Positions 18,168 to 30,584 are shown, counted from the first letter of the stretch. The stretch is DNA of 64,000 bases from Advenella mimigardefordensis DPN7 (GCF_000521505.1 NZ_CP003915.1:4650001-4714000), one strand, 5' to 3'. A program made the numbers and translations. The notes: generated by a model from the letters alone, not told the origin.

Positions 18168-18200
18168 AGGCCCGCCGCAACACGAAGCTGCGACGGGCCT
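18168..18200. terminator. Bidirectional hairpin between convergent sugar dehydrogenase and serA
   Basis: AGGCCCGCCGCA pairs with TGCGACGGGCCT (12 bp, one mismatch) around a 9-base loop, between two convergent stops. Stem strength and location support termination, although U-runs are absent. Confidence 0.6.
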
Positions 18201-18249
18201 GGCTTACTGCGTTAAACGTGCTGTTTTAAGCGGACTGTTGCAGTCCGGA

Positions 18250-19479
18250 TCAATACAGAACGCGTGTTTTGATGGTACCGGCGATCGCCTTGAGCTGCTC
18301 CAGTGCCTTGTCGACGTCAGGCGTTTCCACATCAATAACCACATAGCCATTTTGCGGATCGGTCTGCAGATACTGACCAACAATATTGTTCCCTTCCTGC
18401 TGGAACACCTGGTTGATGGCAGTCAGCACACCAGGACGGTTCTCGTGAATATGCAGGAACCGACGGGCGCTCTTGTTCTCTGGCAGCGAGACTTCAGGGA
18501 AGTTCACGGCAGACAGCGTAGAGCCGTTATCGGAGTATTTCACCAGCTTGCTGGCCACTTCGATACCAATGTTTTCCTGGGCTTCGGACGTAGAACCACC
18601 AATATGCGGTGTCAGAATCACGTTATCAAACTTGCGCAACGGAGAAACGAATTCTTCGTTGTTCGATTTGGGCTCTGACGGAAACACGTCAATGGCCGCG
18701 CCCGCCAGGCGCTTTTCTTCAAGCGCCAGGGCCAGTGCATCGATATCGACCACCGTACCGCGCGACGCATTGATCAGATGCGCGCCCACTTTCATTTGCG
18801 CAATGCGTTCCGCGCTCATGAGGTTTTTGGTGCTGTCATTTTCCGGCACATGCAAGGAAACCACATCTGAAATATTCAGCAGGTCGGAGAGAGAATTCAC
18901 GGCGCGGGCGTTACCCAGCGGCAGCTTGCTCTCAACGTCATAATAATAAATTTCCATGCCCAGCGCTTCGGCCAGGACCGATAACTGGGTGCCAATGTGG
19001 CCGTAACCGATAATCCCCAGCTTCTTGCCACGCACTTCGTGGCTGCCTGCCGCCGATTTGACCCATTCGCCGCGATGCACTTCGGCATTGGCCGCCGGTA
19101 CGCGGCGCATCAGCAAAATAAGTTCGGCCAGGACCAGTTCGGCTACAGAACGGGTATTGGAAAACGGTGCGTTAAATACCGGAATACCCAGTTTTTTCGC
19201 TGCCTGCAAATCGACCTGGTTGGTGCCGATACAGAAACAGCCGACGCCGACCAGTTTCCTGGCCGACTGCAATACCTCTGCGGTCAGCTGCGTGCGCGAG
19301 CGGATCCCTACGAAATGCGCATCGGCAACGGCCTGCTTGAGCTGATCGCCTTCCAATGCTTTCTTGTGATAATCAATATTGCTATAACCCGAAGCATGCA
19401 GTACATCCAGCGCATTCTGGTGAACGCCTTCAAGCAATACGATTTTGATCTTGTTCTTATCTAGGGACACTTTTTCCAT
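18250..19479 (-). CDS. serA: D-3-phosphoglycerate dehydrogenase
   Basis: 409 residues, the length of E. coli SerA. The Rossmann motif is in LGIIGYGHIGTQLS, the catalytic His in TPHIGGSTSEAQENIG, and a C-terminal ACT domain (about 335-409) would give serine feedback inhibition. It catalyses the first step of serine synthesis. ATG 19479 (MEKVSLDKNKIK) is chosen over an upstream in-frame start at 19560, which would add a basic unconserved 27 residues. Confidence 0.93.
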   Translation of the reverse strand: MEKVSLDKNKIKIVLLEGVHQNALDVLHASGYSNIDYHKKALEGDQLKQAVADAHFVGIRSRTQLTAEVLQSARKLVGVGCFCIGTNQVDLQAAKKLGIPVFNAPFSNTRSVAELVLAELILLMRRVPAANAEVHRGEWVKSAAGSHEVRGKKLGIIGYGHIGTQLSVLAEALGMEIYYYDVESKLPLGNARAVNSLSDLLNISDVVSLHVPENDSTKNLMSAERIAQMKVGAHLINASRGTVVDIDALALALEEKRLAGAAIDVFPSEPKSNNEEFVSPLRKFDNVILTPHIGGSTSEAQENIGIEVASKLVKYSDNGSTLSAVNFPEVSLPENKSARRFLHIHENRPGVLTAINQVFQQEGNNIVGQYLQTDPQNGYVVIDVETPDVDKALEQLKAIAGTIKTRVLY

Positions 19480-19634
19480 GGGTTTTCTTCGCTTAGACAG
19501 TTGGGTGTGGGGAGATTTATTGTATCGAAATGTGCTGGTGGCGTCTTGCAAAGCAACCAAACACAGATCAAATGTACCGCTTACTTACTTAAACAGAGGT
19601 TAATTTTTTCATGTCGTCATGAATTGTCCGAATC

Positions 19635-19706
19635 GGCATAGGGGGCAGTCATCAGACTGCACCCCTGCCACACCACCCGGCATGCGGGTCCGCACCGGGC
19701 GGTTCG
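19635..19706 (-). ncRNA. Group II intron catalytic domains V and VI
   Basis: On the minus strand ACCGCCCGG pairs with CCGGGTGGT enclosing TGCGGACCCGCA (about 19671-19705), a domain-V-like hairpin just after the maturase stop. It is followed by a second hairpin (about 19637-19668, GGCAGGGG with CCCCCTATGCC) that would be domain VI with the branch point. Placement at the intron 3' end fits. Confidence 0.7.
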
Positions 19707-19717
19707 AGAAGTTGAGG

Positions 19718-21088
19718 TCATGAGAGACGAGGCAGACCCAGGTTATCGAACCACGCGATCGTCAGCACACTATTGAGCAGCTTGCCACTGTTGCGCCACC
19801 AGCGACGGCTGTTGGCCGCCACGCGGTGTGCTACTGTCACACTAGCACCTAGAGTGCGTAGCTCACGGAACATCGTTTTACCGCGTTTCCACTGTTTGAG
19901 CTGGATTGCCCGTAACCGGTGACGTATCCATTCCTCCAGTGTTTGCCAGAGTTTTTGGGATTGCGCCAGCCGGAAGTAGCCCTTCCAACCCAGCATGTAG
20001 GCACGCAACCTGTCCACCACATCCTGCATACTGCGTCCGCCCAAGCGGCGCGTCAATTGTCGCACGCGTTGCTTGAACGCCATCACGGCCTTGGTCGCCA
20101 CTCGGCGCTTGACCACGCCCTTGGGGGCCATCCAGAAGCTGTAACCCAGGAATTTGCGACCCGTAAATACACTGGCAACCGCGCTTTTGGTTTCATTGAC
20201 CTTCAGGCGTAGTCTAGCGTATAACTGTCGCAGCAGGTTCATTACCCGTTCACCGGCACGGCGACTGCGAACGTAGACGTTGCAATCGTCAGCGTAGCGA
20301 ACGAAGCAATGACCCCTGCGTTCCAGCTCCTTGTCCACCTCATCGAGCATCACGTTGGCCAGCAACGGCGAGAGCGGTCCGCCTTGCGGCGTGCCCTCGT
20401 GCCGCTCGATCACCACACCGCTATCCATAATGCCGCTATTCAGATACGCACGGATCAGCCGGATCACGCCGGCATCAGCAATGCGTTTCTGTAAGCGATT
20501 AATCAGGATGTCGTGGTTGACCCGGTCGAAGAACTTCTCCAGATCCACGTCCACCACGATACGGCGGCCGGACTGCACATACGACTGAGCGGCAAGCACC
20601 GCATCATGCGCCCGCCTGCCCGGTCTGAAGCCGTAGCTGTGTTCGCTGAAGGTGGGGTCAAGGATGGGTTGCAGCACTTGCAGTAGTGCTTGCTGGATCA
20701 GGCGATCCGTTACCGTCGGAATACCCAGCTCGCGCTGGCTACCGTCAGGCTTGGGTATCATTACCCGTCGTACCGGGCTGGGCCGGTACTTACCTGTCAG
20801 CAACGCCTCCCGGATGGCAGGCCAGGCGCTCACCAGGTGGTGGGCAGTCTGATCAATGTCCAGACCATCCACCCCGGCTGCTCCTTTATTGGCTCGCACC
20901 CGCTTGAACGCGGCTTGCAGGTTCTCTCTTGTCAGCGCCGCTTGCAGCAGCGCTGACCCCGTATCCTCATTGCCATATCGCGGACTCCTTGTTTCCTCGC
21001 TGACAGGATCACCGGCGGCTTCACCGCCAACTACACCCGTCCGCTCCGCTGGGGCAGTCATCTGAGGCACTACAAGTTGTATCGACAT
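19718..21088 (-). CDS. ltrA: Group II intron reverse transcriptase/maturase
   Basis: 456 residues. Reverse transcriptase blocks are intact, including IPKPDGSQRELGIP (111-124), YGFRPGRRAHDA (152-163), the GTPQGGPLSPLLANVMLDE block (232-250) and the catalytic YADD at 265-268. A maturase X domain follows (about 310-420). No HNH endonuclease follows, as in class C introns. The gene appears functional. It supports splicing and retrohoming of its host intron. Confidence 0.92.
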   Translation of the reverse strand: MSIQLVVPQMTAPAERTGVVGGEAAGDPVSEETRSPRYGNEDTGSALLQAALTRENLQAAFKRVRANKGAAGVDGLDIDQTAHHLVSAWPAIREALLTGKYRPSPVRRVMIPKPDGSQRELGIPTVTDRLIQQALLQVLQPILDPTFSEHSYGFRPGRRAHDAVLAAQSYVQSGRRIVVDVDLEKFFDRVNHDILINRLQKRIADAGVIRLIRAYLNSGIMDSGVVIERHEGTPQGGPLSPLLANVMLDEVDKELERRGHCFVRYADDCNVYVRSRRAGERVMNLLRQLYARLRLKVNETKSAVASVFTGRKFLGYSFWMAPKGVVKRRVATKAVMAFKQRVRQLTRRLGGRSMQDVVDRLRAYMLGWKGYFRLAQSQKLWQTLEEWIRHRLRAIQLKQWKRGKTMFRELRTLGASVTVAHRVAANSRRWWRNSGKLLNSVLTIAWFDNLGLPRLS

Positions 21089-21497
21089 GTCGAGTAATAC
21101 TCCTTCTCGTTCGGTCCTTCGTCGCTTCGACTCCGAACCTCCCCGATTCGGCTACCACGACTACTATGACCTCTGCTGAGTCCTCGCTCCGGTTCGACAC
21201 CGTTACCCTTTCAGGATCAAGGCGAGGCTTCCCCAGATAAGAACGCACTCCTTCATCGCACAACCGCTGCATCTACGCCACTTCGCCTTGGTCACGAGAG
21301 CTTTGCGGTTTATGGCCCGCTCGCCCTGCTTGGCAGCGCCTTCTATGCAGTTCTTGTCCATCGGCTCGCGATTTACGCTTCACGCTTCCTTCCCACGCTC
21401 GGTCACCCTCACGCAGTTGCGCTTCACTTCGCTCGTTGTGACCAACTCGCGGCGGGACTCGCACCCGCAGGAGTACGCCCATGCTGGGCGTACCATG

Positions 21498-21529
21498 AAA
21501 AAAACGCCTTGCATCACAGACACAAGGCG
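21498..21529 (-). terminator. Intrinsic terminator of the rpoBC operon
   Basis: On the minus strand CGCCTTG pairs with CAAGGCG (21505-21511 with 21523-21529) over an 11-base loop and is followed by seven T residues. It lies 48 bases after the rpoC stop and immediately 5' of the intron insertion. Confidence 0.85.
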
Positions 21530-21577
21530 CTTCGGTGTCCCGGCCGCAGCCGGGATGACAACAGATAACCTGTTCGC

Positions 21578-24500
21578 TTATTCGGCGGCAGGCGGCTCGT
21601 CGTCGCTGTTGGTACCCAACGGAGCAAACACATTGTCCAGCGTGACCGGTGCAGACTCCTCGAAAGGATTCTCCTGGGCACGCACGGCAGCGCGTTCGGC
21701 ACGTTCGCTTTCCTCTTTGGCCTTGCGGGCATGGTGGAAAGACATACCGGTTCCGGCTGGGATCAGACGACCCACGATCACGTTCTCTTTCAGACCACGC
21801 AACTCATCACGTTTACCCATGATAGCCGCTTCGGTCAGCACCCTGGTGGTTTCCTGGAAGGAAGCCGCAGAGATGAACGAATCGGTGGACAGCGATGCCT
21901 TGGTAATACCCAGCAGAATGTTCTCGTAGGTGGCCGGGATCTTGCCCTCAGCCGTCACGCGATCATTCTCGTTGAGCAGTTCGGCACGCTCAACCTGTTC
22001 ACCGGTGATGAACGAGGTATCGCCTGCGTCCACGATGTTCACACGACGCAGCATCTGACGAACGATCACTTCAATGTGCTTGTCATTGATCTTCACGCCC
22101 TGCAGACGGTACACGTCCTGCACTTCGTTGACGATGTAGATGGCCAGCTTCTCGATACCCTGCAGACGCAGAATATCGTGAGGATCGGCCGGACCGTCCA
22201 CAATCATCTCACCCTGGTTAACCACCTGGCCGTCGTGTACCAGCACCTGTTTCTCTTTCGGAATCAGGAACTCGTGCACCGTACCATCGGTTTCGGTAAT
22301 GACCAGACGCTGTTTACCCTTGGTATCCTTACCAAATGACACCGTACCGGTGACATCTGCCAGCATACCGGCGTCTTTCGGTGAACGGGCTTCGAACAGC
22401 TCGGCCACACGCGGCAGACCCCCGGTAATATCGCGGGTTTTCTGTGACTCTTGTGGAATACGAGCCAGAATCTCACCAATATTGACCTGTTGTCCGTCAC
22501 GCACGGTAATCAGCGCGCCAACCGGGAATGAAATATTCACGGAGTGGTCAGTACCGGCAATTTTCACCTCTTCACCCGCCTCGTTGACCAGCTTGATCTG
22601 AGGACGCATCAGCGTTTTACCACTGCGTGATTTCGGTGTAATGACCACCAGTGTAGACAGACCGGTCACCTCATCCACCTGTCTGGCAACGGTCTGGCCT
22701 TCTTCGATATTCTCGAAGCGAACCGCACCGGAGTATTCAGACACGATAGGACGAGTCAGCGGATCCCATGAGGCCAGACGTGTACCGGCTTTCACGGTAT
22801 CGTTATCGCCCACCAGCACGGTAGCGCCGTAAGGAATCTTGTGACGTTCGCGCTCGCGGTTATTATCGTCAAAAATCACGATCTCACCGGAACGGGAAAT
22901 GGCCACACGCTCGTTCTTGGCGTTGGTCACATAACGCATGGAGCCCGCAAAGCCAACGGTACCGTTAGACTTGGTCTCAACCGAAGACGCCATGGCTGCA
23001 CGCGACGCCGCACCACCAATGTGGAACGTACGCATGGTCAGCTGCGTACCCGGTTCACCAATCGACTGCGCCGCAATCACACCCACGGCTTCGCCGCTGT
23101 TGACCATATTGCCGCGGCCAAGGTCACGGCCATAGCAATGTGCGCAAAGTCCGTGACGGGTTTCGCAGGTCAGCGGTGTACGGATCTTGACTTCATCCAC
23201 GCCAATGCGATCGATCAGTTCAACGGCATCTTCATCCAGCAGGGTGCCGGCCGCAATCGCCGTTTCCTGCGTGTCCGGATTAACGATATCGGCAGCGGCC
23301 ACACGACCCAGAATACGATCGTGCAACGCTTCAATCACTTCACCGCCTTCAACCAGGGCTTTCATCAGATAGCCGTTGGTGGTACCGCAATCGGTTTCGG
23401 TGATGACCAGATCCTGGGTCACGTCAACCAGACGACGCGTCAGGTAACCGGAGTTCGCTGTTTTCAGCGCGGTATCGGCCAGACCTTTACGAGCACCGTG
23501 CGTGGAGATGAAGTACTGCAGAACGTTCAGACCTTCACGGAAGTTCGCGGTAATCGGCGTTTCGATGATCGAGCCATCCGGCTTGGCCATCAGGCCTCGC
23601 ATACCGGCCAGCTGACGAATCTGCGCTGCCGAACCACGGGCACCGGAGTCGGCCATCATGTAAATGGAGTTGAACGATTCCTGGCGGGCATTTTCGCCCA
23701 GACGGGTCACAACCGGCTCTGTCGCCAGTTGTTCCATCATGGCCTTACCCACTTTATCACCGGCCTTGCCCCAGATATCAACCACGTTGTTATAGCGTTC
23801 CTGCGAAGTCACCAGACCTGACGAATACTGCTTGTCGATCTCTTTGACTTCATTGCTGGCCTGCGTCAGAATTTCTTCTTTCACAGTCGGAATAACCATG
23901 TCGCCCATGGCAATTGAAATACCAGCGCGGGTCGCCAGACGGAAACCGGACTGCATCAGCTTATCGGCAAAAATCACCGTGTCGCGCAGACCGCAGCGGC
24001 GGAAAGACTGGTTGATCAGACGTGAAATTTCTTTCTTTTTCAGGGCACGGTTCAGCACGCTGAACGGCAGCCCATGAGGCAGAATTTCCGACAGAATCGC
24101 ACGGCCGACCGTGGTCTCAAAACGGTGCAGCACAGGCTGCCATTCACCCTGCTCGTCTTTCTCGTATTCGTTCAGACGCACAGTCACGCGTGATTGCAGT
24201 TCCACTTCACCATTGTCATAGGCACGGATCAGCTCGGCCAGATCGGCAAAGAACAAGCCCTCACCCTTGCCGTTGATACGTTCACGCGTCGTATAGTACA
24301 GACCCAGCACGATATCCTGAGAAGGCACGATAGAAGGTTCGCCACTGGCCGGGAACAGCACGTTGTTAGATGCCAGCATCAATGTGCGTGCTTCCAGCTG
24401 TGCTTCCAGTGACAGAGGCACGTGAACCGCCATCTGGTCACCGTCAAAGTCGGCGTTAAAGGCCGCACACACCAGCGGGTGCAACTGAATCGCCTTACCT

Positions 24501-25828
24501 TCAATCAGTGTCGGTTCAAACGCCTGGATACCCAGACGGTGCAGCGTTGGCGCACGGTTGAGCATCACAGGGTGTTCACGGATCACTTCTTCCAGAATGT
24601 CCCAGACCACAGGCTCATGGGCTTCTACCAGTTTTTTCGCAGCCTTGATCGTGGTCGCCAGACCCATAATCTCAAGACGGTTGAAAATAAACGGCTTGAA
24701 CAGTTCCAGCGCCATCAGTTTGGGCAGACCGCATTGATGCAGTTTGAGCTGAGGACCCACCACGATCACGGAACGACCGGAGTAGTCCACACGTTTACCC
24801 AGCAGGTTCTGACGGAACCGGCCGCTTTTACCCTTGATCATATCGGCCAGGGACTTGAGCTGACGCTTGTTGGCGCCGGTCATGGCTTTACCGCGACGAC
24901 CGTTATCCAGCAGCGAGTCAACCGATTCCTGCAGCATGCGTTTTTCGTTGCGCAGAATGATGTCCGGTGCCTTCAGTTCGATCAGACGCTTCAAACGGTT
25001 ATTACGGTTGATCACGCGACGGTACAGATCATTCAGATCAGACGTCGCGAAGCGGCCGCCATCCAGCGGTACCAGCGGACGCAGATCCGGCGGCAGCACG
25101 GGCAGCACTTCCATCACCATCCAGTCCGGTTTGATGCCGGATTTCTGGAAGCCTTCAATCACTTTCAGACGCTTGGAGATCTTCTTGATCTTCGCATCGG
25201 AGCTGGTTGCCTTCAGTTCAGCGCGCAAAGACTCGGCCTCACGATCGATATCAATCGTGCGCAGCAGTTCGCGCACGGCTTCAGCACCCATCAGGGCAGT
25301 GAAGTCGTCGCCGTACTCTTCGGTCTTGGCCAGGAAATCGTCGTCAGACATGATCTGACCGCGCTTGAGCGGTGTCATGCCTGGCTCAATCACGCACCAT
25401 GCTTCAAAGTACAGTACGCGTTCGATATCGCGCAGGGTCATGTCCAGCACCATACCCAGGCGGGATGGCAGGCTTTTCAGGAACCAGATGTGCGCAACCG
25501 GGCTGGCCAGTTCAATGTGACCCATGCGTTCACGACGCACTTTGGTCACGGTCACTTCGACGCCGCATTTTTCGCAGATCACACCGCGATGTTTCAGGCG
25601 TTTGTATTTACCGCAAAGGCATTCGTAATCCTTGATCGGGCCAAAGATCTTGGCGCAGAACAAACCATCACGTTCCGGCTTGAATGTCCGATAGTTGATG
25701 GTTTCTGGCTTTTTGACTTCGCCATAGGACCATGAACGGATTTTTTCAGGAGAAGCAATCCCGATCTTGATGGCATCGAACTGCTCATCCTGGGAAATCT
25801 GTTTGAATAAACCTAATAATCCCTTCAT
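21578..25828 (-). CDS. rpoC: DNA-directed RNA polymerase beta' subunit
   Basis: 1416 residues (E. coli 1407). The N-terminal zinc ribbon [20 protein letters not shown] is near residues 70-90 and the catalytic magnesium loop [12 protein letters not shown] near 458-469. The bridge helix, trigger loop and second zinc-site cysteines ([13 protein letters not shown]) are present. The ATG overlaps the rpoB stop by four bases. Transcription ends at the hairpin located 48 bases downstream. Confidence 0.98.
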   Translation of the reverse strand: MKGLLGLFKQISQDEQFDAIKIGIASPEKIRSWSYGEVKKPETINYRTFKPERDGLFCAKIFGPIKDYECLCGKYKRLKHRGVICEKCGVEVTVTKVRRERMGHIELASPVAHIWFLKSLPSRLGMVLDMTLRDIERVLYFEAWCVIEPGMTPLKRGQIMSDDDFLAKTEEYGDDFTALMGAEAVRELLRTIDIDREAESLRAELKATSSDAKIKKISKRLKVIEGFQKSGIKPDWMVMEVLPVLPPDLRPLVPLDGGRFATSDLNDLYRRVINRNNRLKRLIELKAPDIILRNEKRMLQESVDSLLDNGRRGKAMTGANKRQLKSLADMIKGKSGRFRQNLLGKRVDYSGRSVIVVGPQLKLHQCGLPKLMALELFKPFIFNRLEIMGLATTIKAAKKLVEAHEPVVWDILEEVIREHPVMLNRAPTLHRLGIQAFEPTLIEGKAIQLHPLVCAAFNADFDGDQMAVHVPLSLEAQLEARTLMLASNNVLFPASGEPSIVPSQDIVLGLYYTTRERINGKGEGLFFADLAELIRAYDNGEVELQSRVTVRLNEYEKDEQGEWQPVLHRFETTVGRAILSEILPHGLPFSVLNRALKKKEISRLINQSFRRCGLRDTVIFADKLMQSGFRLATRAGISIAMGDMVIPTVKEEILTQASNEVKEIDKQYSSGLVTSQERYNNVVDIWGKAGDKVGKAMMEQLATEPVVTRLGENARQESFNSIYMMADSGARGSAAQIRQLAGMRGLMAKPDGSIIETPITANFREGLNVLQYFISTHGARKGLADTALKTANSGYLTRRLVDVTQDLVITETDCGTTNGYLMKALVEGGEVIEALHDRILGRVAAADIVNPDTQETAIAAGTLLDEDAVELIDRIGVDEVKIRTPLTCETRHGLCAHCYGRDLGRGNMVNSGEAVGVIAAQSIGEPGTQLTMRTFHIGGAASRAAMASSVETKSNGTVGFAGSMRYVTNAKNERVAISRSGEIVIFDDNNRERERHKIPYGATVLVGDNDTVKAGTRLASWDPLTRPIVSEYSGAVRFENIEEGQTVARQVDEVTGLSTLVVITPKSRSGKTLMRPQIKLVNEAGEEVKIAGTDHSVNISFPVGALITVRDGQQVNIGEILARIPQESQKTRDITGGLPRVAELFEARSPKDAGMLADVTGTVSFGKDTKGKQRLVITETDGTVHEFLIPKEKQVLVHDGQVVNQGEMIVDGPADPHDILRLQGIEKLAIYIVNEVQDVYRLQGVKINDKHIEVIVRQMLRRVNIVDAGDTSFITGEQVERAELLNENDRVTAEGKIPATYENILLGITKASLSTDSFISAASFQETTRVLTEAAIMGKRDELRGLKENVIVGRLIPAGTGMSFHHARKAKEESERAERAAVRAQENPFEESAPVTLDNVFAPLGTNSDDEPPAAE

Positions 25829-28800
25829 TCTTTACGCTCCAAATCCATGTCCAGTGACAGAGAACGGATCTCTTTCACCAGCACGTTGAACGACTCAGGC
25901 ATACCTGCGTCGATGACGTGATCGCCTTTAACAATGTTCTCATACACTTTGGTACGTCCGGCAATGTCATCCGATTTAACGGTCAGCATTTCCTGCAGCG
26001 TATACGAAGCACCATAGGCCTCAAGTGCCCACACCTCCATCTCACCGAAGCGCTGGCCACCAAACTGGGCTTTACCACCCAATGGCTGCTGCGTCACGAG
26101 AGAGTACGGACCAGTAGAACGTGCATGCATCTTGTCGTCGACCAGGTGATGCAGTTTCAGGTAATGCATGTAGCCGATGGTGACGGGACGCTCAAAGCGC
26201 TCGCCGGTACGGCCGTCGAACAGGTAAGCCTGGGTGCGAGAGTCGGTCAGTTGCAGACGTTCTTTCACATCATCAGGATAGGCCAGTTCCAGCATACTGG
26301 TAATTTCTTCCTCGGTGGCACCGTCAAATACCGGTGTCGCCAGCGGTACGCCGTTTTTCAGATTGCGCGCCATCTCGATGATCTGCTCATCGTTCAGGGA
26401 ATCAATCTGTGCCTTGCTACCGGTGGTGTTGTACACCTTGTTCAGGTATTCGCGGATCTGTCCAACCTGAACCGCACGCTCATCTTTCATGAGATCGGCA
26501 ATCCGGTGGCCCACACCCTTGGCAGCCCAGCCCAAATGCACTTCAAGCACCTGACCCACGTTCATCCGTGATGGCACACCCAGCGGGTTCAGCACGATGT
26601 CGGCAGGCGTACCATCAGCCATGTGCGGCATGTCTTCCACAGGGGTAATACGTGATACCACACCCTTGTTACCGTGACGGCCGGCCATTTTGTCACCAGG
26701 CTGCAAACGACGTTTCACGGCCAGATAGACCTTGATCATTTTCAGCACGCCCGGTGGCAGTTCGTCGCCCTGGGTCAGTTTCTTGCGCTTCTCTTCGAAG
26801 GCCAGATCAAACTCGTGGCGTTTCTGCTCAACCGATTCCTTGGTCTGTTCCAGCGCCACGGCAGCGCCTTCGTCAGACAAACGAATATCGAACCAGTGCC
26901 AGCGTTCTACGCCATCGAGGTATTCCTCGGTAATGGTGGAACCTTTTGGCAGACGGTTCGGGCCACCGTTAACGGTTTTACCAACCAGCAGCTTGCGAAT
27001 ACGATCAAAGGTGTCGTTTTCAACAATACGCAGCTGGTCATTCAGGTCCTGACGATAGCGACTCAGTTCATCATTGATGATGGACTCGGCGCGTTTGTCA
27101 CGCTGAACGCCTTCACGCGTAAAGACCTGAACGTCAATCACCGTACCGACCATGCCGGAAGGCACGCGCAGCGAGGTGTCTTTCACGTCAGAGGCTTTTT
27201 CACCGAAAATCGCACGCAGCAGTTTTTCTTCCGGTGTCAGCTGAGTCTCACCCTTAGGCGTGACTTTACCGACCAGTACGTCATCGGCGCGCACTTCTGC
27301 ACCAATATGCACGATACCAGACTCGTCAAGACGGTTCAGCTGGGTTTCTGCCAGATTACTGATGTCGCGTGTGATTTCCTCGTTACCGAGTTTGGTATCA
27401 CGGGCAACAACCGTCAGCTCTTCAATATGGATAGACGTATAACGGTCATCGGCCACCACTTTTTCGGAGATCAGAATTGAATCCTCAAAGTTGTAGCCGT
27501 TCCATGGCATGAACGCGATCAGCATGTTCTGACCCAGCGCCAGTTCACCCAGGTCGGTTGACGCACCATCGGCCAGCACGTCGCCACGGGCAACGTGGTC
27601 ACCACGTTTCACGATAGGACGCTGGTTGATGTTGGTATTCTGGTTAGAACGTGTGTACTTGATCAGGTTGTAGATGTCCACACCCACTTCACCGGCCTGG
27701 TTCTCGTCATCATTCACACGAATCACCACGCGATCGGCATCAACGTGATCAACAATACCGCCACGCTTGGCCTGTACGGTCGTGCCTGAGTCAACTGCCA
27801 CAGTACGTTCAATACCCGTACCCACCAGTGGTTTCTCAGGACGCAGGCAAGGCACAGCCTGACGTTGCATGTTGGCACCCATCAGCGCCCGGTTCGCATC
27901 GTCATGCTCCAGGAACGGAATCAGCGAAGCGGCCACGGACACGATCTGCGATGGCGCCACGTCCATGTAGTGCACGTTTTCAGGCGCAGTCAGCATGGTC
28001 TCACCGGCTTCACGGCAGGCGATCAGGTCATCCTGGAAGCGGCCGTTTTCGTCCAGCACCGCGTTGGCCTGGGCGATCACGTAATTGCTTTCTTCAATCG
28101 CTGACAGATACTCAATCTGATCACTGACCTTGCCATCAATAATCTTGCGGTAAGGTGTTTCCAGGAAACCGTAGTCGTTCAAACGAGCATACAGCGCCAT
28201 GGAGTTGATCAGACCAATGTTCGGACCCTCAGGTGTTTCAATCGGGCAAACACGACCATAGTGTGTCGGATGCACGTCCCGCACCTCAAAGCCGGCGCGT
28301 TCACGTGTCAGACCGCCAGGGCCCAATGCAGAAACACGACGCTTGTGAGTAATTTCAGACAGCGGATTGGTCTGGTCCATAAACTGCGACAGCTGGCTTG
28401 AACCGAAGAACTCTTTAATGGCAGCCGAAATGGGCTTGGAGTTGATCAGATCATGCGGCATCAGGTTATCGGCTTCCGCCTGACCCAGACGCTCTTTGAC
28501 GGCGCGCTCTACACGCACCAGACCGGCGCGGAACTGGTTCTCTGCCAGCTCGCCCACGCAACGCACGCGGCGGTTACCCAGGTGATCGATATCGTCGATC
28601 ACGCCCTGCCCGTTACGCAACGCAACCAGTACCTTGATGGTTTCCAGAATGTCTTCGTCAGTCAGTGTCATCGGACCGGTGATATCTTCACCACGGCCCA
28701 GACGGCTGTTGACTTTCATCCGGCCCACGCGGGACAGATCATAAGACTCTTCGCTGTAGAACAGGCGCTGGAACAGTGCCTCAACCGCTTCTTCGGTTGG

Positions 28801-29940
28801 TGGCTCGCCGGGACGCATCATACGATAGATCGCAACGCGGGCTGCCATCTGGTCTGCTGTTTCATCAGTACGCAGGGTCAGTGAAATAAACGCACCACGA
28901 TCCAGCTCATTGGTGAAAATGGTCTGAATTTCATGTACGTTGGCATCACGAATCTTGGTCAGCAGGGACTCTGTGATCTCATCATTGGCGTTGGCAATCA
29001 CTTCGCCGGTGTCTGCACTGATCACGTTCTTGGCCAGGACACGACCAATCAGGTAATCTTCAGGCACGGAAATACGCTCGATCTTGGCATTCGCCAGTTC
29101 GCGCAGGTGCTTGCTGTTAATACGCTTGTCTTTTTCGACCAGTACAGTACCGTTCTTGTCGGTAATGTCGAAACGGGCGACTTCGCCCTTCCAGCGCTCA
29201 GGCACCATCTGCATCAGTGCGCCTTCGGATTTGATATCGAAGTGATCAAATTCGTAAAAATGCGCCAGAATGGTTTCCGGTGTCAGGCCAATTGCCTTGA
29301 GCAGAATGGTGACGGGCATCTTGCGGCGACGGTCGATACGGAAGAACAGGACGTCCTTCGGATCGAACTCAAAGTCAAGCCATGAGCCACGGTAGGGAAT
29401 AACGCGGGCAGAAAACAACAATTTGCCCGAACTATGCGTTTTACCACGATCGTGTTCAAAGAACACACCGGGGGAACGATGCAGTTGTGATACGATTACA
29501 CGCTCAGTACCGTTGATCACAAAAGAACCGGTGTCGGTCATCAGGGGAATTTCACCCATGTAGACTTCCTGTTCCTTGATCTCTTTAACGGTTGGTTTGC
29601 TGACTTCGCGGTCCATCAGAACCAGTTTGACTTTGGCACGTAGTGGTGAGGCAAAGGTCAGTCCACGCAACTGACACTCTTTGACATCAAACACCGGCTC
29701 GCCCAGCATATAGCTGTCGAACTCCAGCCTCGCCATGCCGTTGTGGCTGACGATGGGGAAAATGGATTTAAACGCCGCCTGCAGACCTTCGTCTTTACGC
29801 TGGCTGGAAAGAACCGACTGTTGCAGAAAAGTACGGTAGGAATGTAATTGTGTAGCTAACAGATAAGGTACGTCCTGGACATCTTCGCGTTTAGCGAAGC
29901 TTTTACGGATACGCTTTCGTTCTGTGTACGAGTAAGGCAT
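25825..29940 (-). CDS. rpoB: DNA-directed RNA polymerase beta subunit
   Basis: 1371 residues, slightly longer than E. coli RpoB, as in other betaproteobacteria. ATG 29940 ([15 protein letters not shown]) is chosen because GGAG lies five bases upstream; an in-frame GTG two codons earlier sits on the ribosome binding site. The rifampicin region [23 protein letters not shown] (about 520-545) has the susceptible-type residues. The stop overlaps rpoC. Confidence 0.98.
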   Translation of the reverse strand: MPYSYTERKRIRKSFAKREDVQDVPYLLATQLHSYRTFLQQSVLSSQRKDEGLQAAFKSIFPIVSHNGMARLEFDSYMLGEPVFDVKECQLRGLTFASPLRAKVKLVLMDREVSKPTVKEIKEQEVYMGEIPLMTDTGSFVINGTERVIVSQLHRSPGVFFEHDRGKTHSSGKLLFSARVIPYRGSWLDFEFDPKDVLFFRIDRRRKMPVTILLKAIGLTPETILAHFYEFDHFDIKSEGALMQMVPERWKGEVARFDITDKNGTVLVEKDKRINSKHLRELANAKIERISVPEDYLIGRVLAKNVISADTGEVIANANDEITESLLTKIRDANVHEIQTIFTNELDRGAFISLTLRTDETADQMAARVAIYRMMRPGEPPTEEAVEALFQRLFYSEESYDLSRVGRMKVNSRLGRGEDITGPMTLTDEDILETIKVLVALRNGQGVIDDIDHLGNRRVRCVGELAENQFRAGLVRVERAVKERLGQAEADNLMPHDLINSKPISAAIKEFFGSSQLSQFMDQTNPLSEITHKRRVSALGPGGLTRERAGFEVRDVHPTHYGRVCPIETPEGPNIGLINSMALYARLNDYGFLETPYRKIIDGKVSDQIEYLSAIEESNYVIAQANAVLDENGRFQDDLIACREAGETMLTAPENVHYMDVAPSQIVSVAASLIPFLEHDDANRALMGANMQRQAVPCLRPEKPLVGTGIERTVAVDSGTTVQAKRGGIVDHVDADRVVIRVNDDENQAGEVGVDIYNLIKYTRSNQNTNINQRPIVKRGDHVARGDVLADGASTDLGELALGQNMLIAFMPWNGYNFEDSILISEKVVADDRYTSIHIEELTVVARDTKLGNEEITRDISNLAETQLNRLDESGIVHIGAEVRADDVLVGKVTPKGETQLTPEEKLLRAIFGEKASDVKDTSLRVPSGMVGTVIDVQVFTREGVQRDKRAESIINDELSRYRQDLNDQLRIVENDTFDRIRKLLVGKTVNGGPNRLPKGSTITEEYLDGVERWHWFDIRLSDEGAAVALEQTKESVEQKRHEFDLAFEEKRKKLTQGDELPPGVLKMIKVYLAVKRRLQPGDKMAGRHGNKGVVSRITPVEDMPHMADGTPADIVLNPLGVPSRMNVGQVLEVHLGWAAKGVGHRIADLMKDERAVQVGQIREYLNKVYNTTGSKAQIDSLNDEQIIEMARNLKNGVPLATPVFDGATEEEITSMLELAYPDDVKERLQLTDSRTQAYLFDGRTGERFERPVTIGYMHYLKLHHLVDDKMHARSTGPYSLVTQQPLGGKAQFGGQRFGEMEVWALEAYGASYTLQEMLTVKSDDIAGRTKVYENIVKGDHVIDAGMPESFNVLVKEIRSLSLDMDLERKE

Positions 29941-30078
29941 GAGCACTCCGACTCGAGAGGGTTGTAAGAATTATGGGTGGGTCCATAATCCATGGGGTTT
30001 TACGACTCCACGAAAAACGCCTTAATTCATATTATTCTGCCCTAAAGGCAGTGAAAAGGTCGTCTTTCCTAGAAACGC

Positions 30079-30110
30079 AAAAACCCGGAGGTGGCTAAAG
30101 CCACTCCGGG
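30079..30110 (-). terminator. Attenuator-like hairpin between rplL and rpoB
   Basis: On the minus strand CCCGGAG-TGGC pairs with GCCA-CTCCGGG (one bulge, loop TTTA) and is followed by TTTTTG. It lies 17 bases after the rplL stop and 139 bases before rpoB. In E. coli the same position holds a partial terminator that lowers rpoBC expression relative to the ribosomal protein genes. The same role is inferred here. Confidence 0.75.
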
Positions 30111-30126
30111 TATCATCTTAGGATGA

Positions 30127-30507
30127 TTACTTGAGTTCAGCTTTAGCGCCGGCTTCTTCAAGTTTTTTCTTCGCTTCTTCAGCTTCAGCTTTAGAAACGC
30201 CTTCTTTGATTGGCTTCGGTGCACCGTCAACCAGATCTTTCGCTTCTTTCAGACCCAGGCCTGTCAGTTCGCGAACGGCTTTAATGACGTTCACTTTTTG
30301 TGAGCCAGTTTCAGCCAGAACGACTGTGAACTCAGTTTGCTCAGCGGCAGCAGCAGCTTCGCCACCGGCTGCAGGAGCAGCAACAGCAACAGCGGCAGCA
30401 GCAGCTGACACACCGAATTTTTCTTCCATTTCTTTGATCAGCTCAGACAGTTCCAGCACAGTCATGCCGGCGATAGCGTCGAGGATTTCTGCTTTGTTTA
30501 AAGCCAT
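30127..30507 (-). CDS. rplL: 50S ribosomal protein L7/L12
   Basis: 126 residues. The N-terminal dimerisation domain ([20 protein letters not shown]), an Ala-rich hinge (about 38-55) and the conserved C-terminal domain EKTEFTVVL-like through [26 protein letters not shown] are present. It forms the ribosomal stalk with L10, encoded 77 bases upstream. Confidence 0.98.
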   Translation of the reverse strand: MALNKAEILDAIAGMTVLELSELIKEMEEKFGVSAAAAAVAVAAPAAGGEAAAAAEQTEFTVVLAETGSQKVNVIKAVRELTGLGLKEAKDLVDGAPKPIKEGVSKAEAEEAKKKLEEAGAKAELK

Positions 30508-30584
30508 TTTAGAACTCCGAATAAATTTAAATAATTGCCAGGGTTTTGTATCGCTTAGTCTTTAAAAAAGAACCAACAGGTGCC

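Larger units (their letters stand above)
19631..21493 (-). mobile_element. Group II intron, probably class C, inserted behind the rpoC terminator
   Basis: About 1.86 kb. On the minus strand the 5' boundary is placed at GTACGCCCAGCATGGGCG, a variant of the usual GUGCG-type start, and the 3' boundary at TATGCCGAT(T) after domains V and VI. A full reverse transcriptase/maturase gene lies in domain IV. The insertion point is four bases after the T-run of the rpoC intrinsic terminator, which is the target preference of class C introns. Boundaries are estimated to within a few bases. Confidence 0.82.

Noticed and set aside
22841..23821. Long plus-strand open frames across rpoC and rpoB (326 codons here, and 437 codons at 24422-25735)
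   Set aside because: They are antisense to essential genes and their Thr/His/Gln-rich composition is the usual shadow of a high-GC reading frame.
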